Shown here in pieces: positions 28,379 to 37,043 of a stretch of DNA of 60,692 nt. The stretch comes from DATGZX01 sp035296965 (lineage in GTDB: Bacteria > Planctomycetota > Planctomycetia > Gemmatales > Gemmataceae). The stretch is from positions 1 to 60,692 of the forward strand of contig DATGZX010000171.1 in NCBI GenBank assembly GCA_035296965.1. The letters are read 5' to 3'. The position numbers and the translations under genes were made by a program. A model generated the notes under the pieces. The model was given only the letters and a program-made list of their open reading frames with translations, did no database searches and was not told the DNA's origin. Within the stretch, counting starts at the first letter, position 1; each line of letters begins with the position of its first letter.

Positions 28379-29040
28379 GCCAAAAGTCGACTCTTGATCT
28401 GTGGAACGTACGCGTTCGACGACTACCACGGCCGATACCTTCCATTTCAAGTTTGAATCCTGTTTCACGAATGTTTCGCCTCTTGCTCCGGAATTGCCGT
28501 CGTTCGATGTCGCTCCATATTCATGCCGACGATCGCAGGAAGATTCTCTAAGATCGTGCTGCGAGTTCGATTTGCGACTTGTCGGTTTCCCGGGAATATG
28601 CCTGCATATTGGCGTTTGTCCCGGTTATGTATACCCCTTGGAATCCCTTTCCATTCCCGATATCGACATTCTATTCGCAAGTGTTATTCCGAGTTTGAAA
28701 CTTCGGTCATACTATTATTGAATCCTGCGTCGTTGATGTCATCGCATTGTCGTTGTGAGCCGTCCAGGTTTGGACGATGTTCATCAACTGGCGGCATCGA
28801 GCTAAGTGACGATGACATCTTGCTGAGGGTTGGATCACGACATGCGACAGGCGGCGCCAGCAGGCAGTTTCCAGAACATTTGTCTCGGTTCGTTACTTAA
28901 GCATGCCTGTTCGCGCCTGACCCAAGATTAGTCAACTAACACGACGAATAGCAGTTTATGAACTGTTAACGACAAAAAGTGATAAGATAAACACCTGATG
29001 ATCGTCCTTTCTTGAACAACCGCCCAGCGGAGATTTTAGA
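28379..29040. other. Intergenic region of lower GC content, no gene seen
   Basis: About 660 bases after the permease gene. Base composition is visibly more AT-rich than the flanking genes, especially at 28640-28760 and 28920-29010. Short open frames have no protein-like features. The right end supplies the promoter and GGAG site of the small protein at 29041. No clear terminator hairpin is seen after pstC-pstA. Confidence 0.5.
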
Positions 29041-29382
29041 ATGCCAAAACGAAATTCGAACGGACAACGGGGAAACGGCGAGGCCAGGAACAAGTCAGAA
29101 GCCGTCAGACAAATGCTGAAAGAGAACCCCAAAGCGCCTGTCAGAGAGCTCGTGGCGGATTTGGCTAAAAAGGGAGTGAGGGTACAGCCAAGCCTGGTGT
29201 ATTTCATTCGAGGGAAACAACGGCACCTGGACCTCAAGCAGAGACGTAAGAATGCTGCCGACAGCGCAAAACTGGCTGGAATCGCGAATCCCGTGGAACT
29301 GGTCTTAAAGGCCAAGGTACTGGCAAGAGAAGCGGGTGGAATTCATAACCTTAAGCAGTTGATCGACGCTCTGGCTGAATAA
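29041..29382 (+). CDS. Small basic planctomycete protein with helix-turn-helix-like region
   Basis: A 113-residue, strongly basic protein. The segment NKSEAVRQMLKENPKAPVRE, followed by a short loop and VQPSLVYFIRGKQRH, resembles the winged-helix or helix-turn-helix tail seen in many planctomycete small proteins of the same size. GGAG lies seven bases before the ATG. It may bind nucleic acid, but no family function is established. The base composition is less GC-rich than the flanking genes. It ends 14 bases from the end of the convergent DUF1501 gene. Confidence 0.8.
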   Translation: MPKRNSNGQRGNGEARNKSEAVRQMLKENPKAPVRELVADLAKKGVRVQPSLVYFIRGKQRHLDLKQRRKNAADSAKLAGIANPVELVLKAKVLAREAGGIHNLKQLIDALAE

Positions 29383-29396
29383 GCATGCAATACAGG

Positions 29397-30797
29397 TCAG
29401 GCGAAGAGCGACAGGACTGGAGAACCCTCCGTCAAACCGATTTGCCGGCCTTCGCGGTCCTTGAGAAGCGTGCTCGGCGTGATTCCGAGGGCATGATAGA
29501 CGGTGGCTGTCAGATCGGCCGGAGAAACCGGGCTTTCTGCCGGGTAGGCGGCGATCGCGTCCGATTTGCCGTAGCTCTGGCCGCCCCGAATGCCGCCGCC
29601 GGCCACAACCGCGGAGTAGCACCAGGGGTGGTGCTCCCTGCCGGCGTTACCTCGTGTAATCGTAGGCTTACGCCCGAACTCGCCGACCCAAACGATTAGC
29701 GTTTCGTCGAGCAGTCCGCGTTCTGCGAGATCCTCCAGCAGTGCGGCAAAGCCACGGTCGGCCGGCGGCATCAGGTCGCGTTTCAGGCGGTTGAAGTTAT
29801 CGCCGTGGGTATCCCAGAAATTATGGTGGTCCTGGTGCCAGTTGACCTGGACCAGGCAAACTCCAGCTTCGATGAGCCGCCGGGCTAAAAGCAGACCCTG
29901 GCCGTATATGTTCCGACCATAGTGATCGCGCACCTGAGCAGGCTCCTGATCCAGTGCGAAAGCGCGGCTTGCGCGCGAGGAGCAAATCAGAGCCAGTGCC
30001 CTCTGCTGAAATGTGGAATAGCTGCCGGATGCCGACTGCAAATCATCGAGCCGGGCAAGTAAGCGTTGCCGAGTTGCAAACCTTTGCGGGTTCATCTCCG
30101 GCGTCAGGCTCAGTCCAGCGACGCGGAAGTCTGGAGAATCTGGATTTCCAGTAACGACGAATGGGTCGTAGGTTTGTCCGAGCCAGCCGGCGTTTTGGCC
30201 CGGGGCAATGCCGCCGGGAGCTGCCGGATGTGAAACGATCCACGGCAAAGTAACGAAGGAGGGCAAGGCCCGCTGCGAAGGCCGGAGATACGTCAGGACA
30301 GAGCCGACATGGGGAGAGTCCTTCCGCGAGGGCGGCTCAGCGTCCGATTTGACTTTCGGAGCGTGCCGGCCGGTAAGGACATGATGCACGCTCGACAAAT
30401 GGGCGGGGTCGTCGTGGGTCATTGACCGGATGATCGCATATTTGTCGGCCTGCTGTGCCAGAAGCGGGAAATGTTCACAGATGCGAATGCCGGGCACACG
30501 CGTGGCGATGGGTCGAAACTCGCCACGGACTTCGGCCGGCGCGGCAGGCTTCAGATCCCAGGTATCCAATTGCGAAGGGCCGCCCCACATGAAAAGGACG
30601 ATGCAGGCCTTGGCTTTTCCAAACGACTGGCTGCCGACGGTAGTGACGGTGCGAGTGCTGCTTGTGGCGAGCAAGTCCGGCAAGCCCAGACCAAACACCG
30701 ACAGACCGCCGGCATGCAGCATTTCCCGCCGCGTCCAGAGTCGGGACTGTCGGAATTCGGGGCAGCCTGAGCCAGCGCATACAGAGTGTAAAGACAT
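29397..30797 (-). CDS. DUF1501 protein (sulfatase-like, Tat-exported)
   Basis: A 466-residue member of the DUF1501 family, related to the alkaline phosphatase/sulfatase fold. A twin-arginine-like signal is at residues 22-45 (TRREMLHAGGLSVFGLGLP). The hallmark ACIVLFMWGGPSQLDTWD is near residues 69-86, and the metal-site-like VWVGEFGRKPTITRGNAGREHH region lies near residue 388. I chose the ATG at 30797, with AGGAACGAG just upstream. Such proteins usually pair with DUF1549/DUF1553 partners; the nearest one here is at 20728. Substrate unknown. Confidence 0.94.
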   Translation of the reverse strand: MSLHSVCAGSGCPEFRQSRLWTRREMLHAGGLSVFGLGLPDLLATSSTRTVTTVGSQSFGKAKACIVLFMWGGPSQLDTWDLKPAAPAEVRGEFRPIATRVPGIRICEHFPLLAQQADKYAIIRSMTHDDPAHLSSVHHVLTGRHAPKVKSDAEPPSRKDSPHVGSVLTYLRPSQRALPSFVTLPWIVSHPAAPGGIAPGQNAGWLGQTYDPFVVTGNPDSPDFRVAGLSLTPEMNPQRFATRQRLLARLDDLQSASGSYSTFQQRALALICSSRASRAFALDQEPAQVRDHYGRNIYGQGLLLARRLIEAGVCLVQVNWHQDHHNFWDTHGDNFNRLKRDLMPPADRGFAALLEDLAERGLLDETLIVWVGEFGRKPTITRGNAGREHHPWCYSAVVAGGGIRGGQSYGKSDAIAAYPAESPVSPADLTATVYHALGITPSTLLKDREGRQIGLTEGSPVLSLFA

Positions 30798-31030
30798 CTC
30801 GTTCCTGGAACTTACGGCGGGTAGTATGAAAACGGCAACCAAGGCAGGGTAACCGAAGAATAGCCGATCTGGTCCCGAATAGCAATGTGTTATCGCATGC
30901 CCTGCCAGGTCTTCAGATTGTCAGAAAAACTGGCCTGGGCTTCAATTGTGTGTTACTTTGAGAACTAGCCGACCGCCGGGTTCAGCGCGAACCCACCTAC
31001 CTGGCAATATTGCATCCACAGGGTCGAATA

Positions 31031-32368
31031 ATGGAAGATCGTCATCTCCGCTGTTCGCGGCGCAAGTTCCTGGCCCAAGCAGCCGCCCTCACCCTCGCGG
31101 GAGGAATGCCGCAAGGCACGCCGGCCGTCGAGGCCGAGAATGTCCAATCTTTCCGGGCCAGGCCACCCAAGCCAAGCCTGGATGGCCGCAAGCCGATCGC
31201 CGTTGTTTGCACCGTCTACCGGCCCTTGTCCCACGCCTACCACATCGCGGGACGCTTCATCGACGGCTACACGCGCGGCGGCCGCTTTCATGTGCCCAAG
31301 CACTTCGTTCGATCCATGTATGTCGATCAGACGCCCGACAACGACTTGTCGCGCGCCGTTGGCCGCGAGTCCGGCGTGCGCGTCTCACGCTCCATTGCCG
31401 AGGCGCTTACGGACGGCGGCAAGAAGCTCGCGGTCGAAGGCGTTCTCCTGATCGGCGAACACGGCAATTACCCGAGCAACGACAAACGCCAAATCCTCTA
31501 TCCGCGGTATGAAATGATGGAGCAAATCATTTCGGTGTTCCGCGAGACGGGCCAAAGCGTCCCCGTCTTCAATGACAAGCACCTCTCCTATGACTGGTCC
31601 AAAGCCAAACGGATGGTCGGCTGGGCCGAGGAATTGCACGTGCCTTTCATGGCGGGTTCGAGCCTCCCCGTGACCTGGCGCCGGCCCGAGTTGGAGCTGC
31701 CCCTGCAGTGCCCGATTGAACATGGCCTGGTCGCAGCCTATGGCGGGATCGAGGTCTATGGGTTCCACGCTCTGGAAACACTACAGGTGATGCTCGAACG
31801 CCGCCACGGCGAAGAGACTGGCGTCCAGGCGGTGACCTGTTTCACAGGCAACGACGTCTGGAAGGCGGGTGACGCCGGGCTTTGGAGCTGGGACCTGCTC
31901 GAGGCCGCACTTGGGCGCAGCGAAACGGTGAATCCCGGCGATATACGCCGCAATGTCGGCAGCATGTCAGTCGGCAGCATGTCCAGAACGCCTGTCACCG
32001 CGTTCCTGGTCGAATACCGAGATGGCGTGCGCGGGACAATCCTGCTGCTCAACGGGCACATTCAGGACTTCTGCTTCGCGGCGAAGCTGAAGGGCGAAGC
32101 CAAGCCTGCCTCATGCATGTTCCACCTGCCGCCTCCCCCAGGCGCCAAATTCTTCGATTGCCTTGTCGCCAACATAGAGAAACTGTTGGAGACGCGCCGG
32201 CCGCCCTATCCTGTCGAGCGAACGCTGTTGACCTCGGGCGTTCTGGATGCCGCGATGGAAAGCCATTATCGACGAGGCACGCGCATTGAAACGCCACATT
32301 TGAGTTTCTGCTACAGCCCTCCGGCGGACAGTGGCTTTTGCCGCGGCAATGTATCGGCACCGGTGTGA
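31031..32368 (+). CDS. Tat-exported planctomycete protein of unknown function
   Basis: A 445-residue protein with a twin-arginine signal (RRKFLAQAAALTLAGG, residues 10-25). A Rossmann-like start follows the signal (KPIAVVCTVYRPLSHAYHIAG), and further blocks include GVLLIGEHGNYPSN, PVFNDKHLSYDW and FMAGSSLPVTWRRP. The first of these blocks and the later domain loosely recall Gfo/Idh/MocA-type oxidoreductases, but no clear cofactor motif is present. A 15-base tandem duplication gives VGSMSVGSMS near residue 310. I chose the ATG at 31031 over the one at 31010 because it gives the expected short Tat leader. Confidence 0.82.
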   Translation: MEDRHLRCSRRKFLAQAAALTLAGGMPQGTPAVEAENVQSFRARPPKPSLDGRKPIAVVCTVYRPLSHAYHIAGRFIDGYTRGGRFHVPKHFVRSMYVDQTPDNDLSRAVGRESGVRVSRSIAEALTDGGKKLAVEGVLLIGEHGNYPSNDKRQILYPRYEMMEQIISVFRETGQSVPVFNDKHLSYDWSKAKRMVGWAEELHVPFMAGSSLPVTWRRPELELPLQCPIEHGLVAAYGGIEVYGFHALETLQVMLERRHGEETGVQAVTCFTGNDVWKAGDAGLWSWDLLEAALGRSETVNPGDIRRNVGSMSVGSMSRTPVTAFLVEYRDGVRGTILLLNGHIQDFCFAAKLKGEAKPASCMFHLPPPPGAKFFDCLVANIEKLLETRRPPYPVERTLLTSGVLDAAMESHYRRGTRIETPHLSFCYSPPADSGFCRGNVSAPV

Positions 32369-32421
32369 TAGGAACTATCGACCCGAGTGAAGCCCCCCAC
32401 TCACGCATTCTGCATAGGATC

Positions 32422-32952
32422 ATGCTGCTTTTTATTCGGCGGTACCTGGCTCTTGCCGGCCTGCTGTTCTGGCTAGGTGGGTTCACCTTTTACGCGGCCG
32501 TGGTCGTGCCCATTGGACAGGAAGTTCTCGGCTCTCATTTCGAACAAGGCATGATCACACGCCAAGTCACCCAGTACCTCAATTGGAGCGCCGCATTAGC
32601 TCTGCTGCCACTCGCCTGGGACGGGGCCGCCGCTCACGATCCTTCAAGCCGGCGCCGTCTGGCGCGCTGGTTGAGCTGGGCTGGGATGCTGCTCTCGTTA
32701 GGTGTGCTGGTCTGGCTCCATCCGCGCCTCGATGCGCTGCTCGATGTCGACCAACGCAGGATTCTCGAGCGACAGGCGTTTCGCGCCAGCCATCGGTGGT
32801 ATTTGTGGCTCAGCACGATCCAATGGGCGTGTGGCCTCATCTACCTGGGATTGAGTCTGCTGACATGGCGCGCTGAGGATCGTGCCGGCGCTAAAGCAAG
32901 CTTCCGAGAGCCGACGTGCCAAGCAAGGTTGAGGAAGCCGACGAAGAACTGA
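32422..32952 (+). CDS. Four-helix membrane protein of unknown function
   Basis: A 176-residue integral membrane protein. Helices are at about residues 6-27, 48-64, 78-95 and 124-145, with the first running YLALAGLLFWLGGFTFYAAVVV. The start region and size recall DUF4149-like small membrane proteins, but I cannot assign it firmly. It begins 54 bases after the Tat-exported gene, so the two may be co-transcribed. AGGA lies very close to the chosen ATG. Confidence 0.72.
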   Translation: MLLFIRRYLALAGLLFWLGGFTFYAAVVVPIGQEVLGSHFEQGMITRQVTQYLNWSAALALLPLAWDGAAAHDPSSRRRLARWLSWAGMLLSLGVLVWLHPRLDALLDVDQRRILERQAFRASHRWYLWLSTIQWACGLIYLGLSLLTWRAEDRAGAKASFREPTCQARLRKPTKN

Positions 32953-33506
32953 GAAATAACCCTGAGCGCAAAAAAAGTCCCGCTGTTGGCTTCTTCGGCG
33001 TCGCCCAGTCACCGAGGTAACCACTCAGCAGGACAAAATTGATTATACAGCCCCTGCAACCGATAGCAACAGAATTTGTGTGAGAAATGGAGCATTCTTT
33101 CCTCAGATGAAAAATGCCGCAATTCTTTTTCTGAGAACAGCTTACAGGATAGCAAAGCCAGTTGAGTCCTTGGTGGACCTTTCATAATTGCCTTCTGCCC
33201 GATACGGCTCCACCCAGAATCTCACGCCGGGACGCTTCTTTCCAGCTGCGAAGGGGACACTGGTGATACGGCCATTGCTGAGGCACGCCCGTAGCGGCGA
33301 GTCTGAGACCAGCGGGCTCCAGCGATTTGTCACGAAAGGGTTGGTGTGACAGGTACGCCTGGGAAAGGCAAAAGCTTTTTCGCCGCCTACGGTTGCCTCA
33401 GCCGTCGGCGCCAGCATTCGGTCGCAACGCGCGGCGCCAGGTCCACGACACTGGATCGGATCTCATCACGAAACATTCACGATTTGCCCACACGTCTTTA
33501 GCGGAA
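32953..33506. other. Intergenic region, no gene seen
   Basis: About 550 bases. The plus-strand frame is open back to 33327 ahead of the phosphoesterase, but the upstream part is basic and shows no conserved motifs, so I place the start at 33507. A minus-strand frame at 33142-33417 shows nothing protein-like. Bases 33030-33160 are AT-rich and may carry the promoter. Confidence 0.45.
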
Positions 33507-34433
33507 ATGGATTATCTTTATTCGCATGCGGCGAAGTACTTCATGGAAAGGGTACTCGGACTGGTCCAGATTGAGGAATTTGATGCTCTCGAGATGGAGG
33601 CGGCTCCCATTTCTTGTTCCCTTCCACAAACCGATCCCGGAAAGGACTTCGGATCCGTGTGCGACGCAATCATTATCTCCGATATCCACTTGGGCAGCGA
33701 AAACTGTCAGGCACGAAGTCTTTGTAGTTTCCTGCGATCGATCGCGCGCGGGGAGCTGCTCACCAGCAAATTGATTCTCAACGGCGACGTCTTCGACTCC
33801 ATTGACTTCAGGCGATTGAAAAAGACGCACTGGAAAGTCTTGACGCTTCTTCGTAAGCTTTCGAACAAAATCGAAATTATCTGGATTTGCGGCAATCACG
33901 ATGGCTCGGCCGACGTCGTTTCTCCGCTCCTTGGGGTTGAGGTTGCCGACGAATACATCCTGGAGAGCGGTAGTAAGAAGATCCTGATACTGCACGGCCA
34001 TCGCTTCGATGAGTTCCTCGACTCCCATCGCATTCTCACCTGGATCGGCGATTACGCCTACTTGCTAATGCAGAAGTTGGATCGGACGCACAAGTTCGCC
34101 AAATGGGCCAAGCGGAGCAGCAAGATCTTTCTGCGCTGCTCCAAGACCATCGAGGAAAAGTCGGTCCGCTATGCACGCGGCAAACGCTGCTCAGCCGTCT
34201 GCTGCGGCCACACCCACCATGTCGGCAGCGAAACCACCCAAGACGTGCACTATTTCAACAGCGGCTGCTGGACAGAGCTACCGAGCACGTACCTGACTAT
34301 CCACGACGGGCAGATCGCCATTCACCCCTTCGATCACGAACTAGTCCGGGACGACGAAGACTTGGAACTGGAGCCCTCTTGCCCGAACGAACGCGACGCG
34401 CAGGAAGGCGCGCTCGTCTATGCCGCACCGTGA
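33507..34433 (+). CDS. LpxH-like metallophosphoesterase
   Basis: A protein of about 308 residues of the calcineurin-like phosphoesterase superfamily. All five metal-binding blocks are visible in order: DIHLGS near residue 59, GDVFD near 94, GNHD near 129, HGHRFDEF near 164, and GHTHH near 235. The order and spacing fit UDP-2,3-diacylglucosamine hydrolases (LpxH family) and related planctomycete phosphoesterases, so a role in lipid A synthesis or phospholipid turnover is likely. The first 55 residues have no clear counterpart. The start is uncertain (33507 chosen; later ATGs possible). Confidence 0.88.
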   Translation: MDYLYSHAAKYFMERVLGLVQIEEFDALEMEAAPISCSLPQTDPGKDFGSVCDAIIISDIHLGSENCQARSLCSFLRSIARGELLTSKLILNGDVFDSIDFRRLKKTHWKVLTLLRKLSNKIEIIWICGNHDGSADVVSPLLGVEVADEYILESGSKKILILHGHRFDEFLDSHRILTWIGDYAYLLMQKLDRTHKFAKWAKRSSKIFLRCSKTIEEKSVRYARGKRCSAVCCGHTHHVGSETTQDVHYFNSGCWTELPSTYLTIHDGQIAIHPFDHELVRDDEDLELEPSCPNERDAQEGALVYAAP

Positions 34434-34520
34434 GCGACGCGTATCCTTCAGAGCCTAGAGCGTCGGCGACAGTTCCGGATCGGCTTGCTCGATGGTCGTC
34501 CCTGCAGTTTCTTGTTCGCT

Positions 34521-35213
34521 CTAGGCGTTGGCCCCTTCCCGGAAGCGATAGCCGACCCCGCGGACTGTCTCGATCAAGTCTGCAGTGCCGAGCTTGCGGC
34601 GCAAGGTCTTGATGTGCACGTCAATGGTGCGTTCCAGTACGACGGCTCCGTCGCCGATCGCCGAGTCCATCAATTGATGGCGCGTAAACGCTCGGCCTGG
34701 CTGGCGAACCAGGCACTCCAGCAGTCGAAACTCCGTTGGCGTCAGATCGATCTCCTTCCCATCCACTAGGGCCCGATGGCGAACCCTGTCGATGCGTACG
34801 CCCATGTGCTCGACGATATCGGCCGGTTCCACCGTGCCCTCGACCCGGCGATGCAGAGCCTTGATCCGCTGTAGGAGCACCTTGATACTGAACGGTTTCG
34901 TGACGTAATCGTCTGCGCCAAGCGAGAATCCTACGAGCTGATCGGTCTCCTCCGCCTTGGCGGTCAGCATGACAATGGGGATGTCGCGCGTCCGCTCACC
35001 CGCGCGCAACTCGCGGCACACATCGAGCCCGCCGAGGATCGGCAACATCAGGTCCAAAAGAATCAGATCGGGCAACTGCGTTTGGGCTTTGCGTAAACCT
35101 TCCTGCCCGTCATGAGCGACAATGACCTCGTAACCTTCCTTTTCGAGGTTGAATACCACGACTTCGGTCAACGCCCGCTCGTCTTCGATGATCAGAACGC
35201 GCATTCTTGCCAT
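34521..35213 (-). CDS. phoB: PhoB/OmpR-family response regulator
   Basis: A 230-residue response regulator. The receiver domain (residues 1-120) has the acidic pair at IIEDE, the phospho-acceptor Asp in LILLDLMLP, and Lys in VTKPF. The C-terminal winged helix (130-228) has LTPTEFRLLECL, the recognition helix region VLERTIDVHIKTLRRKLG and the typical ending IETVRGVGYRF. It follows pstB and phoU and is 1.8 kb from phoR, so it is most likely the phosphate regulator binding the TTCAC arrays. I chose the ATG at 35213; the ATG at 35204 is also possible. Confidence 0.93.
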   Translation of the reverse strand: MARMRVLIIEDERALTEVVVFNLEKEGYEVIVAHDGQEGLRKAQTQLPDLILLDLMLPILGGLDVCRELRAGERTRDIPIVMLTAKAEETDQLVGFSLGADDYVTKPFSIKVLLQRIKALHRRVEGTVEPADIVEHMGVRIDRVRHRALVDGKEIDLTPTEFRLLECLVRQPGRAFTRHQLMDSAIGDGAVVLERTIDVHIKTLRRKLGTADLIETVRGVGYRFREGANA

Positions 35214-35413
35214 GGGAGCTGAACATCCTATTGAAACTGTAGCCAAGTCGAGATCCCCTTCGCTGGATCGGCGACGAGGTCCAGCCGCGAAAAAGGAGAG
35301 GTACGCCGCGCCAAAACACGAAACGGGCTGATTTTCGCAAAGCGTAACTGCCGCACAGGCGTTCCTGCGCGGTCGGTGTCCCTTCTCTTGTCTCTGGCCG
35401 CAGCCAGGCATGC

Positions 35414-36088
35414 TCAAGAGGCAGCGATCACGGCCGACGGGCGATGACGCACGATTTCCCCCTCCACCAAGTAGATCACGTTCTCGGCGATATTCGTGGC
35501 ATGGTCGGCGATCCTTTCCAGATGGCGCGTCGCCGAGAAGAGGGACAACCCAGGAGCCACCATTTCGGGCGATTCCTGCATGGCCTTGATCAATTCTTCG
35601 ATGATGGCGTTGTTGTAATTATCCACGTCGTCGTCGAGCCGGCAGACCCGGCGGGCAAGATGGGCATCCATGTTCACGAAAGCGTCGAGGCTCTGATGAA
35701 CCATCGAGGTCGTCAAATCGGTCATGCGCTGGAGCTTCTCGGGGATTGGGATAAAAGGAGGACGCGCCAGGCAAAGTGCGCGTTCGGCAATGTCTTCCGC
35801 CAGGTCTGCCATGCGCTCAAGGTCGACGTTGATCATGAGTGCCGCCGAGATGCGCCGCAGATCGACCGCCACCGGCTGATGGAGGGCAAGGATCTTGAGA
35901 CACTCTTCCTCGACATGGTTCTCTTCCTCGTCGATCTCGGAATCGCCGTCAATCACTTGCTGGGCAAGGGCGGCATCGCGGCCCTGGAGCGAGCGGATCG
36001 CCTTGTGAATCGCGTCCTCAACGCTCGATGCCTGCGCGAGAATGTCACGCTGGAGATTATCGAGATCTCGCTCCAAGTGCTTTGACAT
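35414..36088 (-). CDS. phoU: Phosphate signalling protein PhoU
   Basis: A 224-residue protein with two PhoU repeats, each a three-helix bundle with an E/D-x3-D metal motif. These are seen at DLERMADLAEDIAERAL (near residue 93) and ATRHLERIADHATNIAENVIY (near 190, split here at the Ala pair). PhoU links the Pst transporter to PhoR and limits phosphate uptake. The ATG at 36088 has GAGGA about nine bases upstream and lies 25 bases after pstB, so the two share an mRNA. Confidence 0.96.
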   Translation of the reverse strand: MSKHLERDLDNLQRDILAQASSVEDAIHKAIRSLQGRDAALAQQVIDGDSEIDEEENHVEEECLKILALHQPVAVDLRRISAALMINVDLERMADLAEDIAERALCLARPPFIPIPEKLQRMTDLTTSMVHQSLDAFVNMDAHLARRVCRLDDDVDNYNNAIIEELIKAMQESPEMVAPGLSLFSATRHLERIADHATNIAENVIYLVEGEIVRHRPSAVIAAS

Positions 36089-36113
36089 GCCACGAATCCT
36101 CAGTCCGTAATCC

Positions 36114-36956
36114 TTAACCAAATCTTCCGGTGATGTAGTCTTCCGTCTGTTTAACATGCGGCCGAGTGTAGAGCTGGTCGGTCGGCCCTGCTTCGACGAG
36201 CCGGCCCTGGAAAAAAAACGCCGTCAAATCCGATACGCGGGCCGCTTGTTGCATGTTGTGCGTGACGATCACGATCGTGTAGAGGCGCTTGAGTTCGAAG
36301 ATCAAATCCTCGATCCGCGCCGTGGAAGCAGGGTCCAGCGCCGAGGCTGGCTCGTCCAAGAGGATGACCTCGGGATCGGTCGCCAGCGCCCGCGCGATGC
36401 AGAGACGCTGTTGTTGTCCGCCCGAAAGGTTGAGGGCCGAATCGCCCATCCGGTCCTTGACCTCGTCCCAAAGAGCGGCGCGGCGCAAGGAGCGTTCAGC
36501 AATTTCATAGAGCTGGGTCTTGTCCTTCAAACCGGCGATGCGCGGACCAAAGATGACATTTTCGAAGATCGATTTTGGAAACGGATTCGACTTCTGGAAG
36601 ACCATGCCCACGCGGCGGCGCAGATTGACCAGGTTTATATTCCGGCCATGGATGTCGTCTCCATCCAGGCTCACCGTGCCGGTGTGCCGCGTCCCCTCGA
36701 TCAGATCGTTCATGCGGTTGAGGCAGCGCAAGAACGTAGATTTTCCGCAACCTGAAGGGCCGATCAGGGCGACTACCGAGCGCTGCGGTATCGTAAGGTT
36801 TACCTTGTGAAGGGCCTGCGTGGAGGTATACCAGAAGCTCAAATCGAGCACCTCGAACTTGGCTTGTACACCTCGCAAATCGGGAGGTTCCCGGCCAATC
36901 ATGCTGCGTTCGGAGATGATGGCAGAGTAAGACAACGTAGACAAGGAACACCTCAC
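36114..36956 (-). CDS. pstB: Phosphate ABC transporter ATPase PstB
   Basis: A 280-residue ABC ATPase. It has Walker A GPSGCGKST near residue 67, the PstB-typical CLNRMNDLI segment, a Q-loop at VFQKSNPFP, signature LSGGQQQR near 179, Walker B VILLDEPASALDP near 197, and the switch His in VTHNM. It energises the PstC-PstA permease encoded at 26393. The GTG at 36956 is taken as start; Met19 (36902) is an alternative without a better ribosome-binding site. A Pho-box-like array lies directly upstream. Confidence 0.96.
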   Translation of the reverse strand: MRCSLSTLSYSAIISERSMIGREPPDLRGVQAKFEVLDLSFWYTSTQALHKVNLTIPQRSVVALIGPSGCGKSTFLRCLNRMNDLIEGTRHTGTVSLDGDDIHGRNINLVNLRRRVGMVFQKSNPFPKSIFENVIFGPRIAGLKDKTQLYEIAERSLRRAALWDEVKDRMGDSALNLSGGQQQRLCIARALATDPEVILLDEPASALDPASTARIEDLIFELKRLYTIVIVTHNMQQAARVSDLTAFFFQGRLVEAGPTDQLYTRPHVKQTEDYITGRFG

Positions 36957-37014
36957 AGCGGTCTTGGCCCTGGATACTCGTCCATGAAGCGTGCGCTGAT
37001 TCTAATTGTGATTT

Positions 37015-37041
37015 ATGTAGATTACGTGAAGAACTTGTGAA
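37015..37041 (-). promoter_or_regulatory. Pho-box-like array upstream of pstB
   Basis: Read on the minus strand, TTCAC (37041-37037), TTCAC (37030-37026) and TACAT (37019-37015) are spaced 11 bp. The array fits between the phoR stop at 37044 and the pstB start. It is the same design as the array before pstS and suggests that pstB-phoU has its own phosphate-controlled promoter rather than relying on phoR read-through. Confidence 0.72.
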
Positions 37042-37043
37042 GT

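Noticed and set aside
33142..33417. 91-residue open frame on the minus strand
   Set aside because: No ribosome-binding site or protein features; partly overlaps the leader of the phosphoesterase gene.
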